64,000 nucleotides of DNA from Streptomyces fuscichromogenes (GCF_014645815.1 NZ_BMML01000027.1:62001-126000), one strand, 5' to 3'; counted from the stretch's first letter, positions 47,845 to 56,853 are shown. Notes: a model not told the origin generated them from the sequence alone. A program made the numbers and translations.

Positions 47845-48585
47845 ATGACGGCGCGACACGAGGAGATCGCCGACGAGCTGCGGCGCGCCATCGACCGCGA
47901 GGAGTACACCGTCGGCAGTCGGCTGCCCTCGGAGACGGAGCTCGCGGCGGAGTACGGCGTCTCCCGCGGCACGGTCCGCCAGGCGGTCGCCGCGCTGACC
48001 GCGGAGGGGCTGATCGGCTCCCGCCAGGGCGCCCGCCGGGTGGTGCTGGCCAGCCGCCGCAGCCAGAGCTTCGCGGAACTGCGCAGCTTCGCGCAGTGGG
48101 CGCGGGCGATGGGCCGCGAGGCGACGGGACACGTGGTGTCCCAGGAGTACCGCCCCGCCACCCAGGAGGACGCGGTCCGTCTCCAACTCCCCGTCGGCAC
48201 AAGGGTGTTGCACGTGCTCCGGGTGCGCGGCCTGGATGGCGAACCGGTGTTGCTGGAGCGGACGGTGTACGCGGACTGGATCTCCCCGGCGGTCGAGGCG
48301 ATAGAGCCCGAGTGTCCGTCGGTCACCCAACGGCTGTACGAGGAGACGGGGTTGGTCTTCGCCTACGGCGAGCACGTCATCGATGCGGTGGCGGCGGGGG
48401 CGCAGGACGCGGAGCTGCTCGGCATCCGCCGCACGAGCCCGCTGCTGCGGGTGCGGCGCGTGACGACGACGCGGGAAGGACGGCCGGTGGAGTGGTCCGA
48501 CGACCGCTACCGGTCGGACGCGGTGAGCTTCAGTGTGCACAACTCCATCGGCAACAACGCGCTGGCGAGGAAGACCGCGGAGTAG
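47845..48585 (+). CDS. GntR-family regulator, HutC/UTRA type
   Basis: A protein of 246 residues. The winged HTH (EIADELRRAIDREEYTVGSR, LPSETELAAEYGVSRGTVRQ, AVAALTAEGLIGSRQGARRV) is followed by a UTRA ligand domain (QSFAELRSFAQWARAMGREA, LDGEPVLLERTVYADWISPA, RVTTTREGRPVEWSDDRYRS). Divergent from the ABC importer with a palindrome between them, so it very likely controls the importer and itself. ATG 47845 follows GAGGGGAAG. Confidence 0.92.
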   Translation: MTARHEEIADELRRAIDREEYTVGSRLPSETELAAEYGVSRGTVRQAVAALTAEGLIGSRQGARRVVLASRRSQSFAELRSFAQWARAMGREATGHVVSQEYRPATQEDAVRLQLPVGTRVLHVLRVRGLDGEPVLLERTVYADWISPAVEAIEPECPSVTQRLYEETGLVFAYGEHVIDAVAAGAQDAELLGIRRTSPLLRVRRVTTTREGRPVEWSDDRYRSDAVSFSVHNSIGNNALARKTAE

Positions 48586-48622
48586 AGGGGCCGCGGTGGT
48601 GTGCCGGGTGCGGGTGTCTCGT

Positions 48623-48650
48623 GGCTGGTCGCGCAGTTCCCCGCGCCCCT
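48623..48650 (+). repeat. Interspersed Streptomyces repeat, copy D
   Basis: Same 28-bp core as the other copies, followed by TCAGGGCGCG. It lies between the convergent GntR and Lrp genes. Confidence 0.85.
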
Positions 48651-48687
48651 TCAGGGCGCGGTACCACCGCCGGCCCGGCGCCCGCTC

Positions 48688-49140
48688 TCACCCCGGCGCC
48701 CCTGAGGAGAACCTTCTCAGCAGCGGCGACAGCACCAGGACCGACTTGGTGCGTTCCACGAACGGCTCCCCCGCGATCCGCTCCAGCACCCTCTCGAAGT
48801 GCCGCATGTCCGACGCGAAGACCTGCACGATCGCGTCGGCCTCACCGGTGACCGTCGACGCGGCCACCACCTCCTGGTAGCGCTCCAGGCCCCGCTGGAT
48901 GGTCTCCGGGGAGGTGTTGCGCCGGCAGTAGATCTCGACGAACCCCTCGGTCTCCCAGCCGAGGGCCGCCGGGTCGACCCGTACGGTGAATCCGGTGATC
49001 GCCCCGGTGGCGCGCAGCCGGTCCACGCGCCGTTTGACGGCAGGTGCGGACAGGCCGACCAGTTGCCCGATGTCCGCGTAGGAGCGGCGGGCGTCCTCGG
49101 CGAGGGCGTGCACGATGCGTTCGTCGAGATCGTTCAGCAA
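48688..49140 (-). CDS. Lrp/AsnC-family regulator
   Basis: A protein of 150 residues. The N-terminal HTH (LNDLDERIVHALAEDARRSY, ADIGQLVGLSAPAVKRRVDR) precedes a RAM ligand domain (WETEGFVEIYCRRNTSPETI, VTGEADAIVQVFASDMRHFE). It typically senses an amino acid and controls nearby or global genes. It is on the same strand as guaB1 and 106 bp downstream of it. Confidence 0.92.
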   Translation of the reverse strand: MLNDLDERIVHALAEDARRSYADIGQLVGLSAPAVKRRVDRLRATGAITGFTVRVDPAALGWETEGFVEIYCRRNTSPETIQRGLERYQEVVAASTVTGEADAIVQVFASDMRHFERVLERIAGEPFVERTKSVLVLSPLLRRFSSGAPG

Positions 49141-49246
49141 GGGGTCGTTCAGCTCTCAGTGGTGCAGGACGGGACCGGCGGCAGCCGTATACGAAGTAGA
49201 ACACGAGCCCGAAGGCGCGCCGTCCCGCACCGCGCCCGCGCAGCGG

Positions 49247-50689
49247 CTAGCTCCAGCTGGCGTGCAGCGGCTTGCCCTCCGCGTACCCCGCCGCGCTCTG
49301 GATCCCCACGATCGCCTTCTCCGCGAACTCCTCCAGCGACCCGGCGCCGGCGTAGGTGCACGACGACCGCACCCCCGCGATGATCGAGTCGATCAGGTCC
49401 TCCACACCCGGCCGGGCCGGGTCGAGGAACATCCGGGACGTCGAGATGCCCTCCTCGAAGAGCGCCTTGCGGGCCCGGTCGTAGGCCGACTCGTCGGACG
49501 TGCGGTTGCGCACCGCCCGCGCGGAGGCCATGCCGAAGGACTCCTTGTACAGCCGTCCGTCGGCGTCCTGCTGAAGGTCGCCCGGGGACTCGAAGGTGCC
49601 CGCGAACCAGGAGCCGACCATCACGTTGGAGGCACCGGCGGCCAGCGCCATGGCGACGTCGCGGGGGTGCCGGACCCCGCCGTCCGCCCAGACGTGCCTG
49701 CCGTACTTCCTGGCCTCGGCGGCGCACTCCAGGACCGCCGAGAACTGCGGCCGGCCGACGCCCGTCATCATGCGGGTGGTGCACATGGCGCCGGGGCCCA
49801 CGCCGACCTTGATGATGTCCGCACCGGCGTCGACGAGGTCCTTGACGCCCTCCGCGGAGACGATGTTGCCGGCCGCGATCGGGACCTTCGGGTCGAGGTC
49901 GCGGACCAGCTTGATCGCGCTGATCATCGACTCCTGGTGACCGTGCGCGGTGTCGATGACGAGCGTGTCGACGCCCGCGTCGAGCAGCTGCTTCGCCTTG
50001 CCCGCGAAGTCGCCGTTGATGCCGACGGCGGCGGCGATCCGCAGCCTGCCGTCCGCGTCGGTCGCGGGGGTGTAGAGGGTGGCGCGCAGGGCGCCCTTGC
50101 GGGTGAGGATGCCGGCCAGCCTGCCGTCCCGGTCGACCGCCGGGGCGTAGCGGCGGTTGGCGCCGTCCAGCTTGTTGAAGGCCTCGCGGGGGTCGATGTC
50201 CGCGTCGAGCAGCAGCAGGTCGCGGGACATCACCTCGGCGAGCTGGGTGAAGCGGTCGACGCCGGTCAGGTCCCGGTCGGTGACGACGCCGACGGGACGG
50301 CCGTCCTCGTCGACGACGACACCGGCGTTGTGCGCCCGCTTGGGCAGCAGGGCCAGCGCGTCGGCGACGGTCTGGTGCGGGGCCAGCACGATCGGCGTGT
50401 CCAGCACCAGGTGGCGGCTCTTGACCCAGGTGATGACGTCGGTGACCACGTCGATCGGGATGTCCTGCGGGATCACGACGAGCCCGCCGCGCCGGGCCAC
50501 CGTCTCGGCCATCCGCCGGCCCGCGATCGCGGTCATGTTGGCGACGACCAGCGGGATGGTGGTGCCCGTGCCGTCGGGCGAGCCGAGGTCCACGCCCTGA
50601 CGCGAGCCGACCGCGGAGCGGCTCGGCACCATGAAGACGTCGTCGTACGTCAGGTCGTACGGGGGCTGGAGGTCATTGAGGAAACGCAC
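49247..50689 (-). CDS. guaB1: GuaB1-family IMP dehydrogenase-related protein (probable GMP reductase)
   Basis: TIM-barrel enzyme of 480 residues. The N-terminal part is LNDLQPPYDLTYDDVFMVPS; a CBS pair lies at about residues 90-200 (VGVVTDRDLTGVDRFTQLAE). The catalytic loop is GVGPGAMCTTRMMTGVG, with the active Cys. The mobile flap differs from true IMP dehydrogenases. Actinobacterial GuaB1 has been shown to be a CBS-containing GMP reductase (NADPH-dependent GMP to IMP). GTG 50689 gives the family's usual length; an ATG at 50785 would add 32 residues without a ribosome-binding site. Confidence 0.9.
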   Translation of the reverse strand: MRFLNDLQPPYDLTYDDVFMVPSRSAVGSRQGVDLGSPDGTGTTIPLVVANMTAIAGRRMAETVARRGGLVVIPQDIPIDVVTDVITWVKSRHLVLDTPIVLAPHQTVADALALLPKRAHNAGVVVDEDGRPVGVVTDRDLTGVDRFTQLAEVMSRDLLLLDADIDPREAFNKLDGANRRYAPAVDRDGRLAGILTRKGALRATLYTPATDADGRLRIAAAVGINGDFAGKAKQLLDAGVDTLVIDTAHGHQESMISAIKLVRDLDPKVPIAAGNIVSAEGVKDLVDAGADIIKVGVGPGAMCTTRMMTGVGRPQFSAVLECAAEARKYGRHVWADGGVRHPRDVAMALAAGASNVMVGSWFAGTFESPGDLQQDADGRLYKESFGMASARAVRNRTSDESAYDRARKALFEEGISTSRMFLDPARPGVEDLIDSIIAGVRSSCTYAGAGSLEEFAEKAIVGIQSAAGYAEGKPLHASWS

Positions 50690-50854
50690 GTGCCGCACAT
50701 CCCGGTCGATCAGAGGTGACCCCCGGACCGGCCGGCCAGGGGGAAGAGCACGTACTTCATTCTCCCATGCGGACCGGTACGTCATGCCCGGGACGAAGGT
50801 CCAGGCAGGTCAGAGCCCGCTTGGAGGAACCTACGGGGACGAGGTCGGCCCGGC

Positions 50855-51029
50855 GCGAGGACGACGGTCGGCGCCGGTTCGCCGGCCGAGGCGTCGGTGA
50901 ACACGCGCCGGGCGGTCTCCCACTCGTCCGGCCGGGCAGCCCCAGGGCGGCGGCGACGCGGTCCATGAGGCCCGCCTTGTCGGCGGCCCCGGCGAGGTCG
51001 AGCGGGACCGGATACGGGCCCGTCGTCAT
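50855..51029 (-). pseudogene. Barstar-family pseudogene (internal deletion plus frameshift)
   Basis: The 5' part reads MTTGPYPVPLDLAGAADKAG, LMDRVAAALGLPG, the usual start of a barstar-like ribonuclease inhibitor in Streptomyces. About base 50925 the frame is lost; the next frame reads PDEWETARRVFTDASAGEPA, PTVVLA, the usual end of the same family. The central WFGRNWDALADSL-type segment is missing. So roughly 50 residues are deleted and the halves are out of frame. It starts next to the stop of the alpha/beta hydrolase gene. Confidence 0.6.
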
Positions 51030-51030
51030 C

Positions 51031-51708
51031 TCAGCGGCGTCCGAGCGGGGTCACGGGGCCGGTCTGTTCGGCCAGCCAGATCGCGGCCGAGCGGGTCCAG
51101 GTCTCGGCCTCCCCCGCGCCGTGGGCGAGGCCCAGGCTGTGCGGGCCGTGCGGATAGACGTGCACGGTGTGCGGCACGTCGTGGGCGGCCAGGGCCGTGG
51201 CCAGGCGGTAGGTGTGCTCCGGCCAGACGTACGGGTCCTCCGCCGTGTGCCACAGGAAGAACGGCGGCGCCGACGGGGTCACCAGCGCGTCGAGCGAGGT
51301 GGCCCGGCGCAGCTCCGGCGAGGCGTCCTCGCCCAGCAGGACGATCCGGGACGGCCGGCAGGTCTCCGTCTCCATCGAGGTGATCGCGTAGCCGAGCACG
51401 GCGAACTGCACCGACGTCCGTACGTCGTGGTCCGCGGCCAGGGCCGCCAGCCCCGCGAGGTGTCCGCCCGCGGAGAAGCCCACCAGCCCGATCCGGTCGG
51501 CCCCTTCGGCGCGCAGCCGCCGGATCTCGGCGCGCAGCGCTTCGAGGGGCACCGGATGCCGGGCGTCGAGGGGATACCGGAAGACGCTCGCCTCCAGGCC
51601 CAGCCCCAGCCCGGTGAGCCACTCGGCGACCGGCTCGGCCTCGTGCTCGGCGTACCCGACGTAGCCGCCGCCGGGCAGCACGATCACATGCGCGGACAGC
51701 GCTGTCAC
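51031..51708 (-). CDS. Alpha/beta hydrolase (BD-FAE-like esterase)
   Basis: Esterase of 225 residues. It has an oxyanion region (HVIVLPGGGYVGYAEHEAEP), nucleophile elbow LVGFSAGGHLAGLAALA, Asp in FFLWHTAEDPYVWPEHT and His in VYPHGPHSLGLAHG, a complete triad. The HGGG-like and GFSAGG motifs resemble bacterial acetyl/feruloyl-type esterases of the BD-FAE group. ATG 51708 overlaps the peroxidase stop (ATGA). Confidence 0.85.
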   Translation of the reverse strand: MTALSAHVIVLPGGGYVGYAEHEAEPVAEWLTGLGLGLEASVFRYPLDARHPVPLEALRAEIRRLRAEGADRIGLVGFSAGGHLAGLAALAADHDVRTSVQFAVLGYAITSMETETCRPSRIVLLGEDASPELRRATSLDALVTPSAPPFFLWHTAEDPYVWPEHTYRLATALAAHDVPHTVHVYPHGPHSLGLAHGAGEAETWTRSAAIWLAEQTGPVTPLGRR

Positions 51709-52670
51709 TGTTCCCTCTCGCCCGCTTCGGGAAGCGCGGGCAGATCGTCCAGGAAGTCGTCGGACGGCACGAAGAAGAGCGTGCCGGTGACCGCGGTCGA
51801 GAAGTCGAGGATCCGGTCGTGGGAGGCGTCCGCGGTGCCGAGGAACATGTTCCGCAGCATCTGCTCGATGACGTCCGGCGTCCGGGCGTACCCGATGAAG
51901 TAGGTGCCGAACTCGCCGCCGCCGGGGCTGCCGAACGGCATGTTGTCACGGAGGATCTGCTGTTCCTCGCCGTCCGGTCCGGTGATCGTGTTCAGCTCCA
52001 CGTGGGAGGCCGGCTCCTCCAGTTCGAGGTTGGTGGCCTTCGTCCGCCCGATGATCCGCTCCTGCGTCTCGGCGGGCAGCGCGTTCCAGGCGTCCAGGTC
52101 GTGGAGGTACTTCTGCACGATCACGTAGCTGCCGCCGGCATGACCGGGATCCTCCGCACCGATCAGGACCGCCCGGCGGGCGGCGGCGCCGACCGGGTTC
52201 TCGGTGCCGTCGACGAAGCCCAGCAGGTCGCGGGCGTCCAGGTACTTGAAGCCCGGCACCTCGTCCTCGACGGTCACCGCGTCGCGCAGCCGGCGCATGA
52301 GCTCGGCGGCGAGCCCGAAGCACAGGTCGAACCGGGTGGCCCGGATGTGCAGAAGGAGGTCGCCGGGGGTGGCGACCGCGCTGTGCCGGGGTCCCGCCAG
52401 CGGCCGGAAGGGGTGCAGTCCCGCCGGGCGGGGGTGGTCGAACAGTCGGTCCCAGGCGGCGGAGCCGACCCCGGCCACGCAGCTCAGCGCGGCCTCCGGG
52501 GTGCCGAAGCCGAAGCTGCGCTCCAGTGCGCGAAGGTCGCCGAGCACCTCCCGTGCCGTCTCCTCGCCGCCGGGGCGGACGGTGAGCACCAGGAAGATCG
52601 CCGCGGTGGTCAACGGACCGAGCACCGGCTGCGGTTCGGCTCCCGGCACGGACTGGGGTTCTGTGGTCAA
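51705..52670 (-). CDS. DyP-type heme peroxidase
   Basis: A protein of 321 residues. The family's FVDGTENPVGAAARRAV (GxxDG catalytic Asp), YVIVQKYLHDLDAWNALPAE, ELEEPASHVELN (proximal His) and ILRDNMPFGSPGGGEFGTYF (with the conserved distal Arg) are visible. No Tat signal is seen, so this is the cytosolic class (B-like), possibly encapsulin-independent. TTG 52670 is chosen because GGGAGG lies five bases upstream and no ATG/GTG is nearer. Overlaps the esterase gene by four bases. Confidence 0.9.
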   Translation of the reverse strand: MTTEPQSVPGAEPQPVLGPLTTAAIFLVLTVRPGGEETAREVLGDLRALERSFGFGTPEAALSCVAGVGSAAWDRLFDHPRPAGLHPFRPLAGPRHSAVATPGDLLLHIRATRFDLCFGLAAELMRRLRDAVTVEDEVPGFKYLDARDLLGFVDGTENPVGAAARRAVLIGAEDPGHAGGSYVIVQKYLHDLDAWNALPAETQERIIGRTKATNLELEEPASHVELNTITGPDGEEQQILRDNMPFGSPGGGEFGTYFIGYARTPDVIEQMLRNMFLGTADASHDRILDFSTAVTGTLFFVPSDDFLDDLPALPEAGEREQ

Positions 52671-52785
52671 CGCGTCCTCCCGATGTGATCGGCACCTGGC
52701 CGGTCCTACTGTCGTACACATCCTCGGGGTTGACGGCGTCCAGCGGGTGAGGACGCTCCAGTGGAAAATCTTTCCCCCGGCGGAA

Positions 52786-52836
52786 TAGACAGACCTGTCT
52801 ATGTGGTTGACCAGCACAAGCAGACAGACAGGTCTA
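52786..52836. promoter_or_regulatory. TetR-type operators upstream of the MFS gene
   Basis: TAGACAGACCTGTCTA (52786-52801) is a perfect 7-2-7 palindrome. A second, related site AGACAGACAGGTCTA lies at 52822-52836. Both share the AGAC half-site with the site in front of the TetR gene (54220-54229). Confidence 0.7.
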
Positions 52837-52902
52837 CCCAAGAGCTTCTCCAAGGACCTCCGAACCGACGATCTTCGGCCCCGCCCCCGCGAAGGATCTC
52901 CG

Positions 52903-54213
52903 ATGAACCACCTCGCCCCGCACGAGCGAACCGAGCGAACCGAACCCGCCGAGCGCGCCCAGGCAGCGCGCAAGCCGATCCCGCCGCGTGCGGCGTTCTA
53001 CCTGCTCGCCTCCGTCGTCGTCTCCTTCCTCGCCGCCTCCAGCGCGCCCACCCCGCTCTACGCGACCTACCAGGCCGAGTGGGGCTTCACCCCGATCACC
53101 ACCACCATCGTCTTCGGCATTTACGCGATCGCCGTCCTCTCCGGCCTGCTGGTCCTCGGCAAGCTCTCCGACCACGTCGGCCGCCGCCCGGTGCTGATCG
53201 CCGCGATCGCCGCCCAGGCCGCCGCGATGCTGCTGTTCTCCACCGCCGCAGGCGTCGACGAACTGCTTGTCGGCCGTGTGGTGCAGGGCCTGTCGACCGG
53301 TGCCGCGCTCGGCGCGATCGGGGCCGGGATGATGGACATCAACCGCTCCCGCGGCACCCTCGCCAACGCCTTCGCCCCCGGTGTGGGCACCGCGACGGGC
53401 GCCCTGGTCAGCGGATTCGTCGTGCAGTACCTGCCCGCCCCGACCCACACGATCTACCTCGGCCTGCTCGTCGTGTTCGCCGCCCAGGCCGTCGCCATCA
53501 CCCTGATCGACGAGACCGTCACCCGGGCGCCCGGCGCGCTGGCCAGCCTGGTGCCCGAGATCAGGCTCCCGCGCACCGTCCGCGGTGCCGTGCTGGCGAC
53601 CGCCCCGGTCATGTTCGCGGTCTGGGCGCTGGCCGGGTTCTACGGCTCCCTCGGCCCGTCCCTGGTCCGCACCCTGGTCGGTTCCACCTCCGCCGTCTAC
53701 GGCGGCCTCGGCCTCTTCGTCCTGGCGATCGTGGCGGCGGGCTCGGTCCTCGCCCTGCGCAACGCCGCGGCGACCACCGTGATGTACACCGGCATCGCGG
53801 CGCTCGTCGCCGGGGTGACGCTCACCCTGGTGGCCGTCGACCAGGGCCTGCCCGCGCTGTTCTTCGCCGGTACGGCCGTGGCGGGCCTCGGGTTCGGCAG
53901 CGGCTTCCAGGGCGGCATCCGCACCGTGATGCCACTGACCAGGCCGCACGAGAGCTCGGGCGTGCTGTCCCTGCTCTTCGTCGTCTCCTACCTCGGCATG
54001 GGCGCCCCCTCCGTGCTCGCGGGTGTGCTGGTGGTGCACGGCGGCGGCCTGGTCCCGACCTCCGAGGAGTACGGCGCGGTGGTCATCGCCCTGGCGGTAC
54101 TGGCCCTCGGCGCCCTGCTGCTGCGCGGGAAGCCGTCGAGCGCGCCGGGCGTGCTGGTGGCCTCCGGCGGCGCGCCGGCCGTCGAGGCCGAGCCCGCACG
54201 CGCCTCCCGGTGA
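52903..54213 (+). CDS. MFS efflux transporter
   Basis: A protein of 436 residues with 12 predicted helices. GKLSDHVGRRPVLIAAIAAQ is the MFS A-motif after helix 2, and GRVVQGLSTGAALGAIGAGM the helix 5 region seen in drug exporters. ATG 52903 is preceded by GAAGGA. It lies downstream of two TetR-type operators and 55 bp upstream of a TetR gene on the same strand, so it is probably a repressor-controlled exporter of a small molecule. Confidence 0.9.
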   Translation: MNHLAPHERTERTEPAERAQAARKPIPPRAAFYLLASVVVSFLAASSAPTPLYATYQAEWGFTPITTTIVFGIYAIAVLSGLLVLGKLSDHVGRRPVLIAAIAAQAAAMLLFSTAAGVDELLVGRVVQGLSTGAALGAIGAGMMDINRSRGTLANAFAPGVGTATGALVSGFVVQYLPAPTHTIYLGLLVVFAAQAVAITLIDETVTRAPGALASLVPEIRLPRTVRGAVLATAPVMFAVWALAGFYGSLGPSLVRTLVGSTSAVYGGLGLFVLAIVAAGSVLALRNAAATTVMYTGIAALVAGVTLTLVAVDQGLPALFFAGTAVAGLGFGSGFQGGIRTVMPLTRPHESSGVLSLLFVVSYLGMGAPSVLAGVLVVHGGGLVPTSEEYGAVVIALAVLALGALLLRGKPSSAPGVLVASGGAPAVEAEPARASR

Positions 54214-54219
54214 CTGAGT

Positions 54220-54229
54220 AGACCGGTCT
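54220..54229. promoter_or_regulatory. TetR-type operator upstream of the TetR gene
   Basis: AGACCGGTCT is a perfect 10-bp palindrome within TAGACCGGTCTGG, sharing half-sites with the operators at 52786-52836. It lies 40 bp before the TetR start. Confidence 0.6.
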
Positions 54230-54268
54230 GGTCAGCCGTAACATGGACGAGTCGGAAGGGTGAGTGGC

Positions 54269-54856
54269 ATGACGAAGACGTCGGGTGCCAAGGCCGCCAC
54301 GGCCCGGGAGCGGCTGCTCTCGGCGGCGAACGAGCTGTTCTACGCGGAAGGCGTGCAGACGGTCGGGATCGACCGGATCATCGAGCACGCCGGGGTCGCC
54401 AAGGCCTCGCTGTACAACACCTTCGGCGGCAAGGAACAGCTCATCCGCGCTTACCTGGACTCCCGGCACACGCGGCTGACCGAGCGGCTGCTGCGCGCCG
54501 TCGACGCCGCCGAGGACCCGCGGGACCGGCTGCTGGCCGTCTTCGACGCACAGGCCGAGCTGTTCGCCCAGCAGAGCTACCACGGCTGCGCCTTCGTGGC
54601 GGCCAGCGCGGAGGCCAAGCACGGCAGCGCCATCGAGGAGGCCTCCGACACCTCCCGCGCCTGGATCCGGACGCTGCTCACCGACCTCGCCCGGGACGCC
54701 GGCGCCCCGGATCCGGAGGCACTCGGCCGCCGGCTGCACCTGCTCTACGACGGGGGCGGGGTGTCCGCACGGATGGACCGCGACCCGTCGGCGGGTGCGG
54801 TGGCCCGTGAGGCGGCCGCCGTCCTGATCGACGCGGCACTGGCCACCGGCTCCTGA
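54269..54856 (+). CDS. TetR-family repressor
   Basis: A protein of 195 residues. The N-terminal HTH is typical (RERLLSAANELFYAEGVQTV, GIDRIIEHAGVAKASLYNTF, GGKEQLIRAYLDSR), and the helical ligand domain contains AQAELFAQQSYHGCAFVAAS. ATG 54269 follows GGAAGGG eight bases upstream (an in-frame GTG at 54260 is part of that site). It is expected to repress the MFS gene and itself through the AGAC-type operators. Confidence 0.92.
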   Translation: MTKTSGAKAATARERLLSAANELFYAEGVQTVGIDRIIEHAGVAKASLYNTFGGKEQLIRAYLDSRHTRLTERLLRAVDAAEDPRDRLLAVFDAQAELFAQQSYHGCAFVAASAEAKHGSAIEEASDTSRAWIRTLLTDLARDAGAPDPEALGRRLHLLYDGGGVSARMDRDPSAGAVAREAAAVLIDAALATGS

Positions 54857-54946
54857 GACCCGGCTTCCGAAGCCCGACTCACCGAACGGGTCCGCCCGCC
54901 GCGGCAGCGTTGTCACCCGTGCTGCCGCGGCGTGCCACGATCCCTG

Positions 54947-55966
54947 TCAGGGGCCGTCCGGGTCCGCGCGGCTCAGCGCGGGCTTGGGCGTGCTGCCCGC
55001 CGCCATCAGGTAGTCGGCGGCCGAGGTGTCCGTGACGAGGCTGGTGACCAGCCCCGAGCGGAGCACCGCGTCGATCGCGGCCGCCTTGCGCTGCCCGCCC
55101 GCGATCGCCACGACCTCGGGGACACGGCGCAACTGGTCGGCCTTGACCGTGATGCATCGCTCCCCCAGGTCCCGTCCGACCCGGCGGCCCTCGGCGTCGA
55201 AGAGGTGCGCGGCCATCTCGGCGGCCACACCGAGCGTGGCGTAGTGCGCGCGCTCCTCGTCGCTGAGCATGTCGTGCACCGTGGAGATACCGGGCTCCCA
55301 GGAACCGATGGAGACACAGGCGACCGTGACCTTGTCGAAGTACTCGAAGGCGCGGGCGATCCCGGTCTGGTTGCGCAGCGCGGCCGCGGTGGCCGCGTCG
55401 GGCAGCAGCATCGGCGCGTAGATGGGGTGGGCGTCGCCGCCCGAAACCTGCGCGGCGCGCCGCACGGCCTCCACCGAGCCGCGCTCGGAGGTCCCGGCGT
55501 CGTACACGCCCGTCAGCTGCACCACCGTGCACGGCGGCAGCCGGTCCAGCGCGGCCGCCATGTGGATGGTGGACCGGCCCCACGCGAGGCCGAGCACGTC
55601 CCCCTCGTTGACGAGTTCGCCGAGCAGGTCCGCGGCGACCTCGCCGAGGTTCTCGGGGTCGGGGGTCTCCTCCGCCTCGGCCGGGGACTCGACCACGACG
55701 GCATGCCGCAGGCCGTAGCGGGCGCGGAGCGCGTCCGAGCGCTCGGCGTCCAGTTCGGCCGGTACGCGGATCTCGATGCGTACGAGATCCCTTTCGAGGG
55801 CAGTCTCCAGTACCCGGGCCACTTTGAAGCGGCTGACGCCGAACTCCTCAGCGATCTGGATCTTGGACTTGCCTTCGAGATAGAAGCGGCGGGCCATGGC
55901 CGCCGCCTGCACCAGCTCTGCGGGTCCCATCCGCATGGCTGACCGGCCCGCCGACATACCCGACAC
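54947..55966 (-). CDS. SorC/DeoR-type sugar-binding regulator
   Basis: A protein of 339 residues. N-terminal HTH (RFYLEGKSKIQIAEEFGVSR, FKVARVLETALERDLVRIEI) and a C-terminal phosphosugar-binding domain (DLLGELVNEGDVLGLAWGRS, LTGVYDAGTSERGSVEAVRR, VPEVVAIAGGQRKAAAIDAV). GTG 55966 is chosen because GAGGAG is seven bases upstream; longer in-frame starts (55990, 56029) lack this. Just downstream of rpe on the same strand, so it may sense a pentose phosphate. Confidence 0.9.
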   Translation of the reverse strand: MSGMSAGRSAMRMGPAELVQAAAMARRFYLEGKSKIQIAEEFGVSRFKVARVLETALERDLVRIEIRVPAELDAERSDALRARYGLRHAVVVESPAEAEETPDPENLGEVAADLLGELVNEGDVLGLAWGRSTIHMAAALDRLPPCTVVQLTGVYDAGTSERGSVEAVRRAAQVSGGDAHPIYAPMLLPDAATAAALRNQTGIARAFEYFDKVTVACVSIGSWEPGISTVHDMLSDEERAHYATLGVAAEMAAHLFDAEGRRVGRDLGERCITVKADQLRRVPEVVAIAGGQRKAAAIDAVLRSGLVTSLVTDTSAADYLMAAGSTPKPALSRADPDGP

Positions 55967-56068
55967 GGCCATCTCCTCACTGCTGTTCACACTCTGGATA
56001 CGCCGTTCATCCTTGCAGATCCGGCGCACTTGATCAGCCCTGATCGGAGCCGTTCACGTTCCCGTACC

Positions 56069-56755
56069 TCAGTGGTCGCACGCCCAGGACGCCTGAGCGG
56101 TGGCCGACTCCGCCTGGGTGCGTAGTGCACGTACCGCCTCTGCCGGGTCGTTTGCCCCGTACACCGCGGAACCTGCCACGAAAACGTCGGCTCCGGCGTC
56201 CGCGCACCGCTCGATCGTCGACGCGGAAACTCCACCGTCGACCTGCAGCCACAACTCCAGTCCGTGCTTGCCGATCAGCTCCCGGGTGCGGCGGATCTTC
56301 GGCAGCATGATGTCGAGGAACGCCTGACCTCCGAATCCGGGCTCCACCGTCATGATGAGCAGCATGTCCAGCTCGGGGAGCAGGTCCTCGTACGGCTCGA
56401 CGGGCGTCGCGGGCTTCAGCGCCATGGAGGCGCGGGCGCCCATCGCCCGGATCTCGCGGGCGAGCCGCACCGGGGCGGCCGCCGCCTCCACATGGAAGGT
56501 GACGGAGGAAGCCCCCGCCTCGACGTACTGGGGTGCCCACCGGTCGGGGGCCTCGATCATCAGATGGCAGTCCAGCGGGGTGTCCGTAGCACGGGCCAGG
56601 GACTCTACGACCGGCACACCGAGCGTGAGGTTCGGGACGAAGTGGTTGTCCATGACGTCGACGTGGAGCCAGTCGGCGCCTTCGACCGCCTTCGCCTCGT
56701 CCGCGAGGCGGGCGAAGTCGGCGGACAGGATGCTGGGGTTGATCTGCACGGCCAT
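56069..56755 (-). CDS. rpe: Ribulose-phosphate 3-epimerase
   Basis: Interconverts ribulose 5-phosphate and xylulose 5-phosphate in the pentose-phosphate pathway. It is a TIM barrel of 228 residues with INPSILSADFARL at the N-terminus. The metal site is LHVDVMDNHFVPNLTLGVPV, with catalytic Asp/His in DCHLMIEAPDRW and MTVEPGFGGQAFLDIMLPKI, and WLQVDGGVSASTIE. It is upstream of the SorC gene in the same direction. Confidence 0.97.
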   Translation of the reverse strand: MAVQINPSILSADFARLADEAKAVEGADWLHVDVMDNHFVPNLTLGVPVVESLARATDTPLDCHLMIEAPDRWAPQYVEAGASSVTFHVEAAAAPVRLAREIRAMGARASMALKPATPVEPYEDLLPELDMLLIMTVEPGFGGQAFLDIMLPKIRRTRELIGKHGLELWLQVDGGVSASTIERCADAGADVFVAGSAVYGANDPAEAVRALRTQAESATAQASWACDH

Positions 56756-56853
56756 GCCCCAAGCGTGCCATGTCCGGGCACGGATGTTCGCGCCGGTCCC
56801 GGCCCGGAAGCCCGCCGAAGCCGGTCGGCGAGCCAGGCCGCGGCCGGTGCGGC

